A stretch of 64,000 nt of DNA from CAJMSU01 sp964650315 (GTDB taxonomy: Bacteria > Bacillota_I > Bacilli_A > RF39 > UBA660): contig CAZYQE010000002.1 in the NCBI GenBank assembly GCA_964650315.1, positions 88,396-152,395 of the forward strand, in the 5' to 3' direction. Shown in pieces: positions 33,968-42,939 of this stretch. A model generated the notes under the pieces. It was not told the origin of the DNA and did no database searches. It saw only the letters and a program-made list of their open reading frames with translations. Positions within the stretch are counted from its first letter, which is position 1; each line of letters begins with the position of its first letter. A program made the position numbers and the translations under genes.

Positions 33968-35531
33968 ATAATACTTCAATTACTTCTTCCTTCTTATTTT
34001 TTTTCATCTTCTTAGATAGAACTACACTACCTACTAATAATGAACCAATAATCATCAAGATTAATGCATAAGATTTATAATTCTTTTGGAATGCCATAGT
34101 GTTATCAACTGAAACAAGTTGTGAAGCAATTTCATAATCAGTTAATACATATTTAGAATTATGAGTAATACTAAATTCATAATAATCTCCACTTACTTTA
34201 ATACCTTTAGTAATTAGATTAAATTTATTTTCACTAGGTACAAAGTAATATAGATTAGCTGAATGATTTTTTAATATTTTCTTTACAAAATCATTATTTT
34301 TGATTCTAACAGTTGCTTTTCCAGGTAAAGTACCATTATTAGCAAAAGTTAATACAACACCTTTATTAATGGAATTAATTTGTTTATCATTTTTAACATT
34401 ATCTACTTTTATACTAACATCTATTGTTTTTACTAATTTTATATCTTTTCCATAAAATATAATTTGATTTTCTCCATTGTTAATAACTAATTTTCTATTA
34501 GTACCTTTTATAACATTAAATATATCAGCACTAATAATTTTTTTATTATCTGCATTTAAAGTAATGGTAGCATCTTTACTAGAATTATATATAGCATCTA
34601 ATGCAGCTTGATCAATACTTTCATTATTAAATACTAATTTATTTGCCTTACCTTCATTAGTATCATCTGATTTTTTAGATACCTTTAAATATATATTTTC
34701 ATTAACAGCTGCAGTTGCATATATACCACTACCAGATACATTTATAAATTCTAATTTATAATTACCCTCTTCCATATCAGATGGTACTATAAAATATGGA
34801 TTATCATCTAATGATCTAACATATACTGGTACAGTTTCATTACCTTTTACAAAATATAATGACATTTCATCTATATCTTCATCAAGTTCATAATTTACAT
34901 GAACCTTATCCAAAGGATTAACATTCGTTTTACTTAAAGATATAGATTTTAAATCAACTGAGAAAAATCCATTTGGATTATCAACCTGAACAGTTTTAAA
35001 ACAATTAAGTTCTTCTAATGTATCATTTTCATATACTGTATCAAAAGTACTACCATCACTATTCATACTAGTAAAAATTAAAGATTTAACAGTATATTTG
35101 CCTGGTACTGCATTATCAGGTAAAAAGAAATAATAATCATTACCCTGTTTAACAATTGATGCATATTCAATATCTGTACCATTTTTATATAATAACTCAA
35201 CTTGTGCATCAATGACTTCTGCACCACTATAATCAAAATTTAATTTGCTAAATTCCCCTGAAGTTACAGCTCCTTCGCTATCAAAATTTAATTGTTCAAT
35301 AAACAACACATTATCAGAAGGAACATTAACATCTCCTATTTCTTCATTTGAATTTGTTGCTTGTGACTCTGTTGCATCAGAACCAGTAGCATCTGAAGTT
35401 GTTGCTTCTGATGGTGAAGCTCCTAATACATATGCAAAGGCACTATTAATTTGACTAAACCCCAATAAATATAATAATGTTAAAACCAATACCCCTATAA
35501 ACAATTTGTTTTTCATTAATCTTTTTTTCAC
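33966..35531 (-). CDS. large secreted, membrane-anchored protein
   Basis: The 521-residue protein has a signal peptide ending S-A-F-A (residue 33) and an Ala/Ser/Thr/Asp repeat (residues 41-60). About 420 residues with beta-rich, Ig-like character follow, including one G-K-Y-T-V-K-S and G-N-Y-K-L-E-F pair. A C-terminal helix (about residues 490-510) with the basic tail K-K-M-K-K-N-K-K follows. It looks like a sortase substrate, but no LPxTG-like motif precedes the helix. It starts with GTG, 8 bases after AGGAG. The function is unknown; a surface or adhesion role is inferred. Confidence 0.65.
   Translation of the reverse strand: MKKRLMKNKLFIGVLVLTLLYLLGFSQINSAFAYVLGASPSEATTSDATGSDATESQATNSNEEIGDVNVPSDNVLFIEQLNFDSEGAVTSGEFSKLNFDYSGAEVIDAQVELLYKNGTDIEYASIVKQGNDYYFFLPDNAVPGKYTVKSLIFTSMNSDGSTFDTVYENDTLEELNCFKTVQVDNPNGFFSVDLKSISLSKTNVNPLDKVHVNYELDEDIDEMSLYFVKGNETVPVYVRSLDDNPYFIVPSDMEEGNYKLEFINVSGSGIYATAAVNENIYLKVSKKSDDTNEGKANKLVFNNESIDQAALDAIYNSSKDATITLNADNKKIISADIFNVIKGTNRKLVINNGENQIIFYGKDIKLVKTIDVSIKVDNVKNDKQINSINKGVVLTFANNGTLPGKATVRIKNNDFVKKILKNHSANLYYFVPSENKFNLITKGIKVSGDYYEFSITHNSKYVLTDYEIASQLVSVDNTMAFQKNYKSYALILMIIGSLLVGSVVLSKKMKKNKKEEVIEVL
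35352..35411 (-). repeat. Ser/Thr/Ala/Asp short repeat
   Basis: It encodes a run of S-E-A-T / T-S-D-A-T / G-S-D-A-T / E-S-Q-A-T units just after the signal peptide. It is probably a flexible, possibly glycosylated linker. Unit number could vary between strains. Confidence 0.6.
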
Positions 35532-35611
35532 TTATTTCACTCCTATCATGATTTAATTGTATCAATCTATACATACTAAGTAAAGATAAAATTGTAAATC
35601 TTCTGTCAAAA

Positions 35612-35635
35612 AAATGTCAAATTTCTTTGACATTT
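35612..35635 (-). terminator. rho-independent terminator
   Basis: Perfect AAATGTCAAA/TTTGACATTT arms with a four-base loop and a T run on the reverse strand overlap the end of the Wzy_C gene. Confidence 0.85.
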
Positions 35636-37119
35636 ACACTTGCTATACAAATACCAACTATTGCCCAAAAAATAGGTGTTATTATAACCACTGATAAATT
35701 AAAACAAGACTGAATCAAATAACAAACAATAGTCAGAAATAATATTTTATAATAAACACTTGATTTATATAATTTCTTTAATAATAAATAAAATATTCTT
35801 AAATAAGCCAATAAACCAACAAAACCAATATTAACTAACATAGTCAGATATATATTTCCCGCCGTATCATTAATACTATACGGTCCAATACTAAGAACAT
35901 CCATAGTATATTTAGACATAAATTGAATACTAAAAGTATCTGGCCCACTTCCAAGTATAGGATAGTTAAATATCAAAGGTATAGTTCTCTTCCATAGAAA
36001 CATTCTAAATGTACCAAATTTATCATCAAAATTACCATGTAATATTTCATGTATTTCAGAAAGTATCTTTATATTAAATTTAAATAAAAATAAGCAAAAT
36101 ATAAATAATAATCCACTAACTAAAATACTAAAATATATTTTTTTTAATAATTTCTTATTACTAGAATAATTATAACTATTTTTAGAAATGAACTTTTTAC
36201 CTAAATACAATAATACTATCAAAACTATAAATACTAAAACTAATAAATCAAAATTAAACTTTATAACAATCTTTCCGTAATCATAAAAATATTTAGAATT
36301 AATAATAATATTTATACCATATCCAATTAAAAACATTATAAGAACTTCTAAAAATCTAGTTAAATATTTACTACTTAAAATTATAAGTGGTAAGACTACA
36401 ATCAAAAAACATATTAATGCAACTTTACCACTTAATACATTAATAATACTAAAAGTAAAGAAACTAAATATTAATGATATTATATAAATAATTTTTTCAT
36501 ATTTGTTATTTTTTAAAAATATATATGATAAAAATGATATAGGTATAAATAAACAGTATATTGCTGAAACAGTATCTATATTACCTATTGTTGTTACAAA
36601 AAAAGAATTGTGGATACCTAAACCTTTCTGATATAAATTAAATGGATTAAGACCTAAATATTGTAAAAAGAATATAAAACTTACACAAATAGATGATATT
36701 GCTATATATAATAAATACTTTCTACTAGGCTTTAAAAATAAAGATATTAATAATGTAGATATTAAATATACAAGATTTATAATTAACCCTTCTGCTCTAC
36801 CTACTCCTATTAATAAATTATGTTTTAATAAATAAGGAGAAAATATAGTAGATAAAATATAAACTATCATTAATATAATAATACTTTTATGTATTTTATT
36901 TAGTTTAATTTGTTTTAATAAATTTACTTTCTTTTTAAAATAATAACCTAGTAAATATATTATTACTATACTTATATACATAATAAAACCCAATACTAAA
37001 GCTTTCCATTTACAATTCAAAATATTAAAATAACCAGTTTTATCTATTATTAATGGAAATATAATAATTAGAAAAAATACATAAATACCAGTTAATTTAC
37101 ATAAAAACTTATTTTTCAT
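35617..37119 (-). CDS. O-antigen ligase/polymerase-like membrane protein (Wzy_C)
   Basis: The 500-residue protein has about twelve hydrophobic helices. The Wzy_C signature follows the large external loop: R-M-F-L-W-K-R-T-I-P-L-I then P-I-L-G-S-G-P-D-T-F. Such proteins join sugars or oligosaccharides to acceptors at the outer face of the membrane. In a Gram-positive this suggests capsule, teichoic-acid or spore-surface glycan work. It lies directly downstream of sigE, but a terminator candidate sits between them. Confidence 0.7.
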   Translation of the reverse strand: MKNKFLCKLTGIYVFFLIIIFPLIIDKTGYFNILNCKWKALVLGFIMYISIVIIYLLGYYFKKKVNLLKQIKLNKIHKSIIILMIVYILSTIFSPYLLKHNLLIGVGRAEGLIINLVYLISTLLISLFLKPSRKYLLYIAISSICVSFIFFLQYLGLNPFNLYQKGLGIHNSFFVTTIGNIDTVSAIYCLFIPISFLSYIFLKNNKYEKIIYIISLIFSFFTFSIINVLSGKVALICFLIVVLPLIILSSKYLTRFLEVLIMFLIGYGINIIINSKYFYDYGKIVIKFNFDLLVLVFIVLIVLLYLGKKFISKNSYNYSSNKKLLKKIYFSILVSGLLFIFCLFLFKFNIKILSEIHEILHGNFDDKFGTFRMFLWKRTIPLIFNYPILGSGPDTFSIQFMSKYTMDVLSIGPYSINDTAGNIYLTMLVNIGFVGLLAYLRIFYLLLKKLYKSSVYYKILFLTIVCYLIQSCFNLSVVIITPIFWAIVGICIASVNVKEI

Positions 37120-37159
37120 AATACCACTCTATTCTAATAAGAATATACCAAAATAATAA

Positions 37160-37188
37160 TAAAAAAACAATATATTAAATATTGTTTT
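37160..37188 (-). terminator. rho-independent terminator after sigE
   Basis: Reverse-strand AACAATAT and ATATTGTT arms with a five-base loop, then seven T. Confidence 0.7.
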
Positions 37189-37876
37189 AAACTGTATTCA
37201 CCAATAACTTTAATCTCTTTATAACTTTCTTTTCTATTCTAGATATATATGATTGAGATATACCTAATTTCTCAGCCACTTCTTTTTGCGTTAATTCTTT
37301 ATGTCCCATAAGTCCATATCTTAATACAATAATATCTCTATCCCTAGAATTTAATTTACTTATCTCCTGTAATAATAAATCTTTATCAGATTTTAATTCT
37401 ATAGGTTTAGTAACAATATCAGGATCAGTACCTAAAACATCTTCTAAATGTAATTCATTCCCTTCCCCATCAAAAGATAAAGATGCATCTATACTAACTT
37501 CAGATTTTATTTTTTTATTCTTTCTTAAAAACATAAGTATCTCATTATCTATACATCTAGATGCATAAGTAGCAAGTTTTATATTTTTACCACTCTTAAA
37601 AGTATTAATACCCTTTATTAAACCAATCGTCCCAATACTAACCAAATCTTCTAAATCTACACCAGTATTTTCATACTTCTTAGATAAAAATACTACTAAT
37701 CTTAAATTATGTTCAATAAGAATATCTTTAGCTCTTAGATCCCCATTTTCTTTTAAATTAACATAATAATCTTCTAGCTCTTTAGATAAAGGTTCTGGTA
37801 ATACATCAGTTTGCCCTACATAAAATATACTTCTTACTTTAAAAAACAATCTTTTAAATAATTCAATTAATCTCAT
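37187..37876 (-). CDS. sigE: sporulation sigma factor SigE
   Basis: The 229-residue protein has the SigE layout. A hydrophobic pro-sequence (residues 1-20, ending near Y-V-G-Q) must be removed by SpoIIGA. Region 2 has N-L-R-L-V-V-F-L-S-K-K, D-L-V-S-I-G-T-I-G-L-I-K, and Y-A-S-R-C-I-D-N-E-I-L-M-F-L-R. Region 4 has the helix-turn-helix Q-K-E-V-A-E-K-L-G-I-S-Q-S-Y-I-S-R. It directs mother-cell transcription. Its ATG overlaps the spoIIGA stop as ATGA and has AGGAGG inside spoIIGA. sigG, next in Bacillus, is not here. Confidence 0.95.
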   Translation of the reverse strand: MRLIELFKRLFFKVRSIFYVGQTDVLPEPLSKELEDYYVNLKENGDLRAKDILIEHNLRLVVFLSKKYENTGVDLEDLVSIGTIGLIKGINTFKSGKNIKLATYASRCIDNEILMFLRKNKKIKSEVSIDASLSFDGEGNELHLEDVLGTDPDIVTKPIELKSDKDLLLQEISKLNSRDRDIIVLRYGLMGHKELTQKEVAEKLGISQSYISRIEKKVIKRLKLLVNTV

Positions 37877-38643
37877 AAATCCTCCTTTAAATCATTAGGT
37901 AATATACAATCTATATCTGACATATTTAATTTATCTTTACTAATACCAACTAAACAATTATTAAATATTTTATTATTTATAATTATTCTATCTGGTTTAA
38001 AACACTTAATAATACCACTAGTATTCAATGCTTTATAAGGTACATATATAAATCTATTCTTATTTATCTTAATATTATTATTTAATATAATAATATTTTT
38101 CTTAGTATATGGATCTTTTAAATTATTACCAGTATCTAACATAGATTTTAATTTATATATTTTATTATCTATACATATTTCTATACTATAAATATTAGAA
38201 TACTTTAATCTATAATTTTTATTTTCTTTTAAATATAAATATATAATAATAGGACTTATAATTAAAATAATAATAAAATTAATAGATAAACCATTATTAA
38301 GAAATATTAATCCTTTATTATCATAAATATATGCAATATCTAAAAGATAAATACTACCTCCCAAAATAATACTAATTAAATAAAAATATAAAAAATTTTT
38401 AAAAAAATTTCTTCTACCAAACGTAATCAAAATAATAAAAATACTAATAATTAGTTTTAATATAAATAAAGATATATTATTAAGTGATATAAATAGTAAT
38501 AATATAGATAAACTACCAAATATAGAACCTAGTAGTATTCTATATAATTTAGTATGTAGTTTTAATATATACTTAGTACCATATATAATAATAAAATCAA
38601 AAAAGAAATTTATTATAAGTACTAAATCAATATATATTTTCAT
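37873..38643 (-). CDS. spoIIGA: SpoIIGA, pro-SigE processing protease
   Basis: The 256-residue protein has five N-terminal membrane helices and a C-terminal aspartic-protease domain. The catalytic motif is S-M-L-D-T-G-N-N-L near residue 167, in the style of retropepsins, followed by the F-V/I-P-Y and D-R-I-I-I-N strands. It cleaves pro-SigE in the mother-cell septum after receiving a SpoIIR signal. It is coupled by a 4-base overlap to sigE, the universal arrangement. The start follows GGTGATATA. Confidence 0.95.
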   Translation of the reverse strand: MKIYIDLVLIINFFFDFIIIYGTKYILKLHTKLYRILLGSIFGSLSILLLFISLNNISLFILKLIISIFIILITFGRRNFFKNFLYFYLISIILGGSIYLLDIAYIYDNKGLIFLNNGLSINFIIILIISPIIIYLYLKENKNYRLKYSNIYSIEICIDNKIYKLKSMLDTGNNLKDPYTKKNIIILNNNIKINKNRFIYVPYKALNTSGIIKCFKPDRIIINNKIFNNCLVGISKDKLNMSDIDCILPNDLKEDL

Positions 38644-38662
38644 TTATATCACCAAAATAAGT

Positions 38663-38698
38663 ATAAAAAAAAGAAATGATAAATATTGTCATTTCTTA
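38663..38698 (-). terminator. rho-independent terminator
   Basis: Reverse-strand AAGAAATGA and TCATTTCTT arms with a nine-base loop, then eight T. It separates the small membrane protein gene from spoIIGA. Confidence 0.8.
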
Positions 38699-38706
38699 AG
38701 AGTAAA

Positions 38707-39021
38707 CTATATTTTTTTCTTCTTTATAAATATTCTTATAATGTAGTATAAGAAAAAACACATTATAACTACAAAAGCCCATTTTAATAAGATATTAATA
38801 CTTCCTTTAGTATATTTATCTACAATATCAAATATACTACCAGGAACATATTTACCAATTAAATCACTAACATCTTTCAAACCTATATTATCTTTAATAA
38901 ATGTTAAAATTCTAAGTAATATATCTACTATTGCCATAAAGAATACAAAAGATGTAAATCTTTTATAAAACACTATAACTAAAACCATTAATATAATTAA
39001 TACAATTAAATCTATATACAT
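38707..39021 (-). CDS. small membrane protein, 104 aa, unknown
   Basis: It has three hydrophobic segments: residues 2-18, 24-42 and 78-97. Between the last two lies an amphipathic stretch with G-L-K-D-V-S-D-L-I-G-K-Y-V-P-G. I do not recognise a family. GAGGTA precedes the start. It follows the glyoxalase II-like gene closely (18 bases) and ends in its own terminator before spoIIGA. Confidence 0.6.
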   Translation of the reverse strand: MYIDLIVLIILMVLVIVFYKRFTSFVFFMAIVDILLRILTFIKDNIGLKDVSDLIGKYVPGSIFDIVDKYTKGSINILLKWAFVVIMCFFLYYIIRIFIKKKKI

Positions 39022-39039
39022 AAATACCTCACTTTTACT

Positions 39040-39561
39040 CTATAAATAAGAGTTATTCTTTATTTCATATTCTAAAGTAGTACTATCATAATGTCCTGGA
39101 TATAAAGTAATATCTTTAGGATATTTTTTTATTTTATTAATACTACTATCCATCTCTTTAATATCTCCTCCTGGTAAATCACATCTACCAATAGATTCTT
39201 TAAAAATAAAATCTCCAACAAACATTACATTATCTTCTTTAAAATAAAATGTAATTGAATCTTTAGAATGACCTGGTGTATAAATAACTTCAAATTTAAA
39301 ATCTCCTACTTCATATTCTTTTTCTTCTACGCTACTCTTTTTATATATTTTAGTACTTCTTTTAGTTAAAAAATTTCTAAGTGCTCCAATATGATCAAAA
39401 TGAGAATGAGTTATTAATACTCCTAAAACTTTATCTTCACCAATTACTTCTTTAATCTTATCATAATCATCACCAGGATCTACTACTAAACAAGTATTAT
39501 TCTTTTTTAAAACATAACAATTTTCTTCTAAAACACCAGTAACTACTCTTTTAATGTCCAT
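39040..39561 (-). CDS. glyoxalase II-like metallo-beta-lactamase hydrolase
   Basis: The 173-residue protein is the short bacterial type. Metal motif T-H-S-H-F-D-H-I-G is near residue 53, with V-V-D-P-G-D-D before it, then T-P-G-H-S-K-D-S, F-V-G-D-F-I-F and a late Y-P-G-H-Y. This matches the YqgX/YcbL group of hydroxyacylglutathione hydrolase-like enzymes, usually of thioester substrate. It is shorter than true GloB, which carries an extra substrate domain. Confidence 0.85.
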   Translation of the reverse strand: MDIKRVVTGVLEENCYVLKKNNTCLVVDPGDDYDKIKEVIGEDKVLGVLITHSHFDHIGALRNFLTKRSTKIYKKSSVEEKEYEVGDFKFEVIYTPGHSKDSITFYFKEDNVMFVGDFIFKESIGRCDLPGGDIKEMDSSINKIKKYPKDITLYPGHYDSTTLEYEIKNNSYL

Positions 39562-39593
39562 ATTATCACCTTAATAAAATATTATCATAAGTT

Positions 39594-40460
39594 TTATTTT
39601 TCTTCAAATTCTTTACTTATATATGCATAATTATAATTATTATCTAATTTAAATGTATATACATAAACACCATTCTTTAATCTAGATATATCTACATTTT
39701 CACTACCATAATATCTAACTTTTTCTCTTAATACTACTGTATCATTATATGCATATGCTTCTAATAACTTTTTATCTGCTTTATAAATAGTTGATAGATT
39801 CGAACTACATTCTCCACTTACATATTCACCACGTTCTTTAATATATTGAAATCCACCTAAACAACTATTACCTAATCTTATATTAGCATTCTCTATCTCA
39901 GTTTCTTCTCCAAATAATTTCTTTACTTCCCTTTGTAACGTTTCTTCTTTAAAAGCCATAGGAACAAAACCATTATTTTTTGTACACTTTATAGATTGCA
40001 TACTATTATTATTAAATAAATTACAATTAGATTCAAATACTTCATGTGTTGGAATTTGTCTATATGCAAGATATAATTTCATATTATCATCTAACTCAGT
40101 ACTAGCAATATCTTCATTAATATCGGTTTTAACTTTTTGATATAAATCTTGTACTATAGTAGAATCTAAATCTAATGTAACTTTATTGTCTTTACCTGTT
40201 ACTAAAGGACTACACTTATTTCTTAGATCTTTTTGATAATCAGTATAAATATAATATCCCATACAACCAATAATAACTAGTAATAAAAATATAAACAAAC
40301 CTTTTTTATGAGATTTCTTTTGCTTTACTTGTTTTTTAGGTACCTGTTGATTTTGAACTGGAACAGTCTGCTTGACTGGTTGCTGTACAGGTTGATTATA
40401 AACAGGTCTTGGTTGTGCTGTATTAGGAACAGGATTAACATTATTTTGACCATTATTCAT
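39594..40460 (-). CDS. membrane-anchored protein with Gln/Pro/Val-rich head
   Basis: The 288-residue protein has an N-terminal part rich in Asn, Gln, Pro and Val (residues 1-45), a Lys-rich stretch, one membrane helix (about 53-72) and an external domain with six Cys. The C-terminal portion (A-Y-A-Y-N-D-T-V-V-L-R-E-K-V-R-Y-Y through Y-T-F-K) resembles the end of the 305-residue protein at 61125-62042. ATG at 40460 is taken because AGAAGG lies 7 bases upstream. The next ATG, at 40463, is equally possible. It overlaps the yitT stop. Confidence 0.6.
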   Translation of the reverse strand: MNNGQNNVNPVPNTAQPRPVYNQPVQQPVKQTVPVQNQQVPKKQVKQKKSHKKGLFIFLLLVIIGCMGYYIYTDYQKDLRNKCSPLVTGKDNKVTLDLDSTIVQDLYQKVKTDINEDIASTELDDNMKLYLAYRQIPTHEVFESNCNLFNNNSMQSIKCTKNNGFVPMAFKEETLQREVKKLFGEETEIENANIRLGNSCLGGFQYIKERGEYVSGECSSNLSTIYKADKKLLEAYAYNDTVVLREKVRYYGSENVDISRLKNGVYVYTFKLDNNYNYAYISKEFEEK

Positions 40461-41338
40461 CATAAAACCTTCTTTCTCTTTCTAGGCTTTTCACTGGATT
40501 TTATATGATCACCAATTATATCTCCAACTTCTAATATAGTAATAAAAGCACTATTATCCATTCTAGATGCTATATGTTTAAGTTCAAATATTTCAATACG
40601 TGTAAGTACACAGTATAGAACCTCTTTATCACCACTAATTAAACCTTTTCCTTTAATAGTAGTAACAGTACGTCCTAATCTCTTATATATCTCATCAGCC
40701 ATATCTGTTCCTTTTTCAGTAACAATTAAAGCTGCTTTTACTTGTTCTAATCCCTCAGATACATAATCAATTACTTTAAAAGTAATAAAATAAGTAAGAA
40801 GTGAATACATTGCTCTATCAAATCCAAATATAAATCCTGCAACTGAATATATAATTAAGTTAAAACATAACACAATTTGTCCTACTGAAAAAGAAGTCTT
40901 TCTACTAATAACTAAAGCTACAGATTCAGTACCATCTATACATCCACCAAAGTGAATAATAAGACCAACTCCTATCCCTAAAATAACTCCTCCATATACA
41001 GTAGCCAGTAATATTTGTTTAGTCATAGGTTCAAAAAATTGAAATAAATATAACGCTGCAGCGAACACTAACATACTATAAACAGTTCTAAATAAAAAGT
41101 TTTTACCTAAACTTTTATATCCAATAAATATAAACGGAATATTAAGTAAAATAACAAATATACTTAAAGGTAATTTAGTAAGTTTCGAAATAATAATAGA
41201 AACACCTGTAATTCCACCATCTAATATAGTATTAGGTATAAGTACAACTTCTAAAGCAAACGCTGCAATAACAGCACCAAAAGTAAGAAGCAAAATAGAA
41301 CTAAACTTCTTTATAGTTGGATTCTTCACATTAATCAT
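40460..41338 (-). CDS. YitT family membrane protein (DUF161/DUF2179)
   Basis: The 292-residue protein has about six helices in the YitT layout, with G-G-I-T-G-V-S-I-I and F-G-G-C-I-D-G-T-E-S. A C-terminal DUF2179 cytosolic domain follows, with A-L-I-V-T-E-K and G-L-I-S-G-D-K-E-V-L-Y-C-V. The family is widespread in Firmicutes and its cargo is not settled. The ATG at 41338 lies 7 bases after GGAGG; the GTG at 41344 is too close to that site. Confidence 0.88.
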   Translation of the reverse strand: MINVKNPTIKKFSSILLLTFGAVIAAFALEVVLIPNTILDGGITGVSIIISKLTKLPLSIFVILLNIPFIFIGYKSLGKNFLFRTVYSMLVFAAALYLFQFFEPMTKQILLATVYGGVILGIGVGLIIHFGGCIDGTESVALVISRKTSFSVGQIVLCFNLIIYSVAGFIFGFDRAMYSLLTYFITFKVIDYVSEGLEQVKAALIVTEKGTDMADEIYKRLGRTVTTIKGKGLISGDKEVLYCVLTRIEIFELKHIASRMDNSAFITILEVGDIIGDHIKSSEKPRKRKKVL

Positions 41339-41362
41339 ATCCACCCCTCCTACTATACACTA

Positions 41363-41391
41363 ATTATACATCATTTTTTTTAATCTAACAA
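41363..41391 (-). promoter_or_regulatory. sigma-A type promoter for the yitT-like gene
   Basis: On the reverse strand, TTGTTA (41386-41391) and TATAAT (41363-41368) are 17 bases apart. Confidence 0.65.
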
Positions 41392-41401
41392 TTAATATTA
41401 A

Positions 41402-41434
41402 CAAAAAATAATACTGCTTTACAAGTATTATTTC
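41402..41434 (-). terminator. terminator after the TtcA-like gene
   Basis: Reverse-strand AATAATACT and AGTATTATT arms with a loop of about seven bases and then T residues, just after the TtcA-like stop. Confidence 0.7.
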
Positions 41435-42255
41435 TTATTATCATATTCTTCTAAAAAACTATGTTTATCTTTATTCTTAGTATACCCTAAAATACAATCT
41501 AAATTCACATTATCTAAACTCTTAAAAATATTATAATCGATATTATCATTATTCTTCTTTAATTTCTTAATTAAATTCTTAATCTCTAATCTTTTACTAT
41601 TATCTTTTTCAAACTCACTATCTTCAGTAAATTTACAAGCACAATTAATAAATTTTAATTTATTAAATTTAGCCCAAGATATAATAGATTCTTCTTTTAT
41701 TAAATATAATGGTCTAATTAATTCTAATCCTTTAAAATTATCACTATGTAATTTAGGCATCATAGTTTTAACTTCTGATCCATAAAACATAGAAAGTAAT
41801 GTGGTTTCAATAACATCATCAAAATGATGACCTAAAGCTATTTTATTACATCCTAATTCTTTAGCTTTACTATATAGAAAACCTCTTCTCATACGAGCAC
41901 ATAAATAACAAGGACTTCTATCAGTTTTATCTACAACATCAAATATATCACTATCAAATATAGTAATATCAAGATTAAGTATTTCAGCATTCTTCTTTAT
42001 TAAATCTAAGTTTTCTTGTCTGTAACCAGGATTCATAACTACATATTCTGCATCAAATTTAAATTTACCATGTCTAATTAACTCTTCTATACATTTAGCT
42101 AGTAAAAACGAATCTTTCCCTCCACTAATACAAACCATAACTTTATCATCTTTAGAAATCAATTCATAATCACTAACAGTTTTAACAAACTTAGACCATA
42201 TATCTTTACGATATTTTTTTATAATACTACGTTCTATTTCTTTATGTCTTTCCAT
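41428..42255 (-). CDS. TtcA-like tRNA thiolase (PP-loop ATPase)
   Basis: The 275-residue protein has the ATP pyrophosphatase motif C-I-S-G-G-K-D-S near residue 44. The pair C-Y-L-C-A-R-M-R-R-G near 118 and the later C-A-C near 208 could hold an iron-sulfur cluster, as in TtcA, which makes 2-thiocytidine at tRNA position 32. G-H-H-F-D-D-V-I-E-T also fits. The closest alternative is a TtuA-type enzyme. GGAGTATATT precedes the start. It lies 9 bases after the lipoprotein gene upstream. Confidence 0.78.
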   Translation of the reverse strand: MERHKEIERSIIKKYRKDIWSKFVKTVSDYELISKDDKVMVCISGGKDSFLLAKCIEELIRHGKFKFDAEYVVMNPGYRQENLDLIKKNAEILNLDITIFDSDIFDVVDKTDRSPCYLCARMRRGFLYSKAKELGCNKIALGHHFDDVIETTLLSMFYGSEVKTMMPKLHSDNFKGLELIRPLYLIKEESIISWAKFNKLKFINCACKFTEDSEFEKDNSKRLEIKNLIKKLKKNNDNIDYNIFKSLDNVNLDCILGYTKNKDKHSFLEEYDNKK

Positions 42256-42264
42256 AATATACTC

Positions 42265-42939
42265 CTAATTAGTTCTTTTTACATCAATACTATATTTACT
42301 ATTACCCCTATACTCTTTTTTAAAATTAAAATCATCTTCACTATCATAAGTAAATACAGTTAGTTTTATTGGAGATTTAACTTTATCTATATCTCTACCT
42401 GGAGTTAATTTAATAGCTGTAAATAATGTATTATCATTATAATCTTTAGTCTCTACATGAGAATAAAAAGAATCATTTCTATGAGCATAATCATCATATA
42501 AATATATTTCTAAATATTCAGCATGTAACATAGTCTCACTAGGATTTAAAACATTATAAGAAAAACTAGTTCCATCATTAAGATCAAACTTAATATTAAA
42601 TCCTATCTTATTATTTTTACTTAGAGAACTCCATTTATTATAAAATTCTTCTGCATATTTTTTATTTAAAATTATTTCTTTTTCTTTAGAAGGAAAAATA
42701 CTAAATACTCCAATATCTGTACCTCTAACAAATTTATTACTATACTCAGTCAATAAAGTTAATTTATTATTGGTGTTATCATAAATACCTATAGGCATAT
42801 TATTTAAGTCTTTATATTCTTCTTTTACAATTGGTTTCTTTTTAGTAATATGTTTTTTAGTTTTAGTATTACATCCAACTAAAAAAACACTAGTAAATAG
42901 TATACATATTACTAGATATAGTATTTTTTTATTAAACAC
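42265..42939 (-). CDS. putative lipoprotein, about 224 aa
   Basis: The signal peptide has a hydrophobic core and lipobox F-L-V-G-C. A Lys/Thr-rich linker follows, then a beta-rich domain containing G-T-D-I-G-V-F-S-I-F-P-S and Y-D-D-Y-A-H-R. I do not recognise it. The start is uncertain: the GTG at 42939 has GGTGG about 8 bases upstream, and another in-frame GTG lies at 42951. It overlaps the end of the SDR gene, so it is co-transcribed with it. Confidence 0.6.
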   Translation of the reverse strand: MFNKKILYLVICILFTSVFLVGCNTKTKKHITKKKPIVKEEYKDLNNMPIGIYDNTNNKLTLLTEYSNKFVRGTDIGVFSIFPSKEKEIILNKKYAEEFYNKWSSLSKNNKIGFNIKFDLNDGTSFSYNVLNPSETMLHAEYLEIYLYDDYAHRNDSFYSHVETKDYNDNTLFTAIKLTPGRDIDKVKSPIKLTVFTYDSEDDFNFKKEYRGNSKYSIDVKRTN

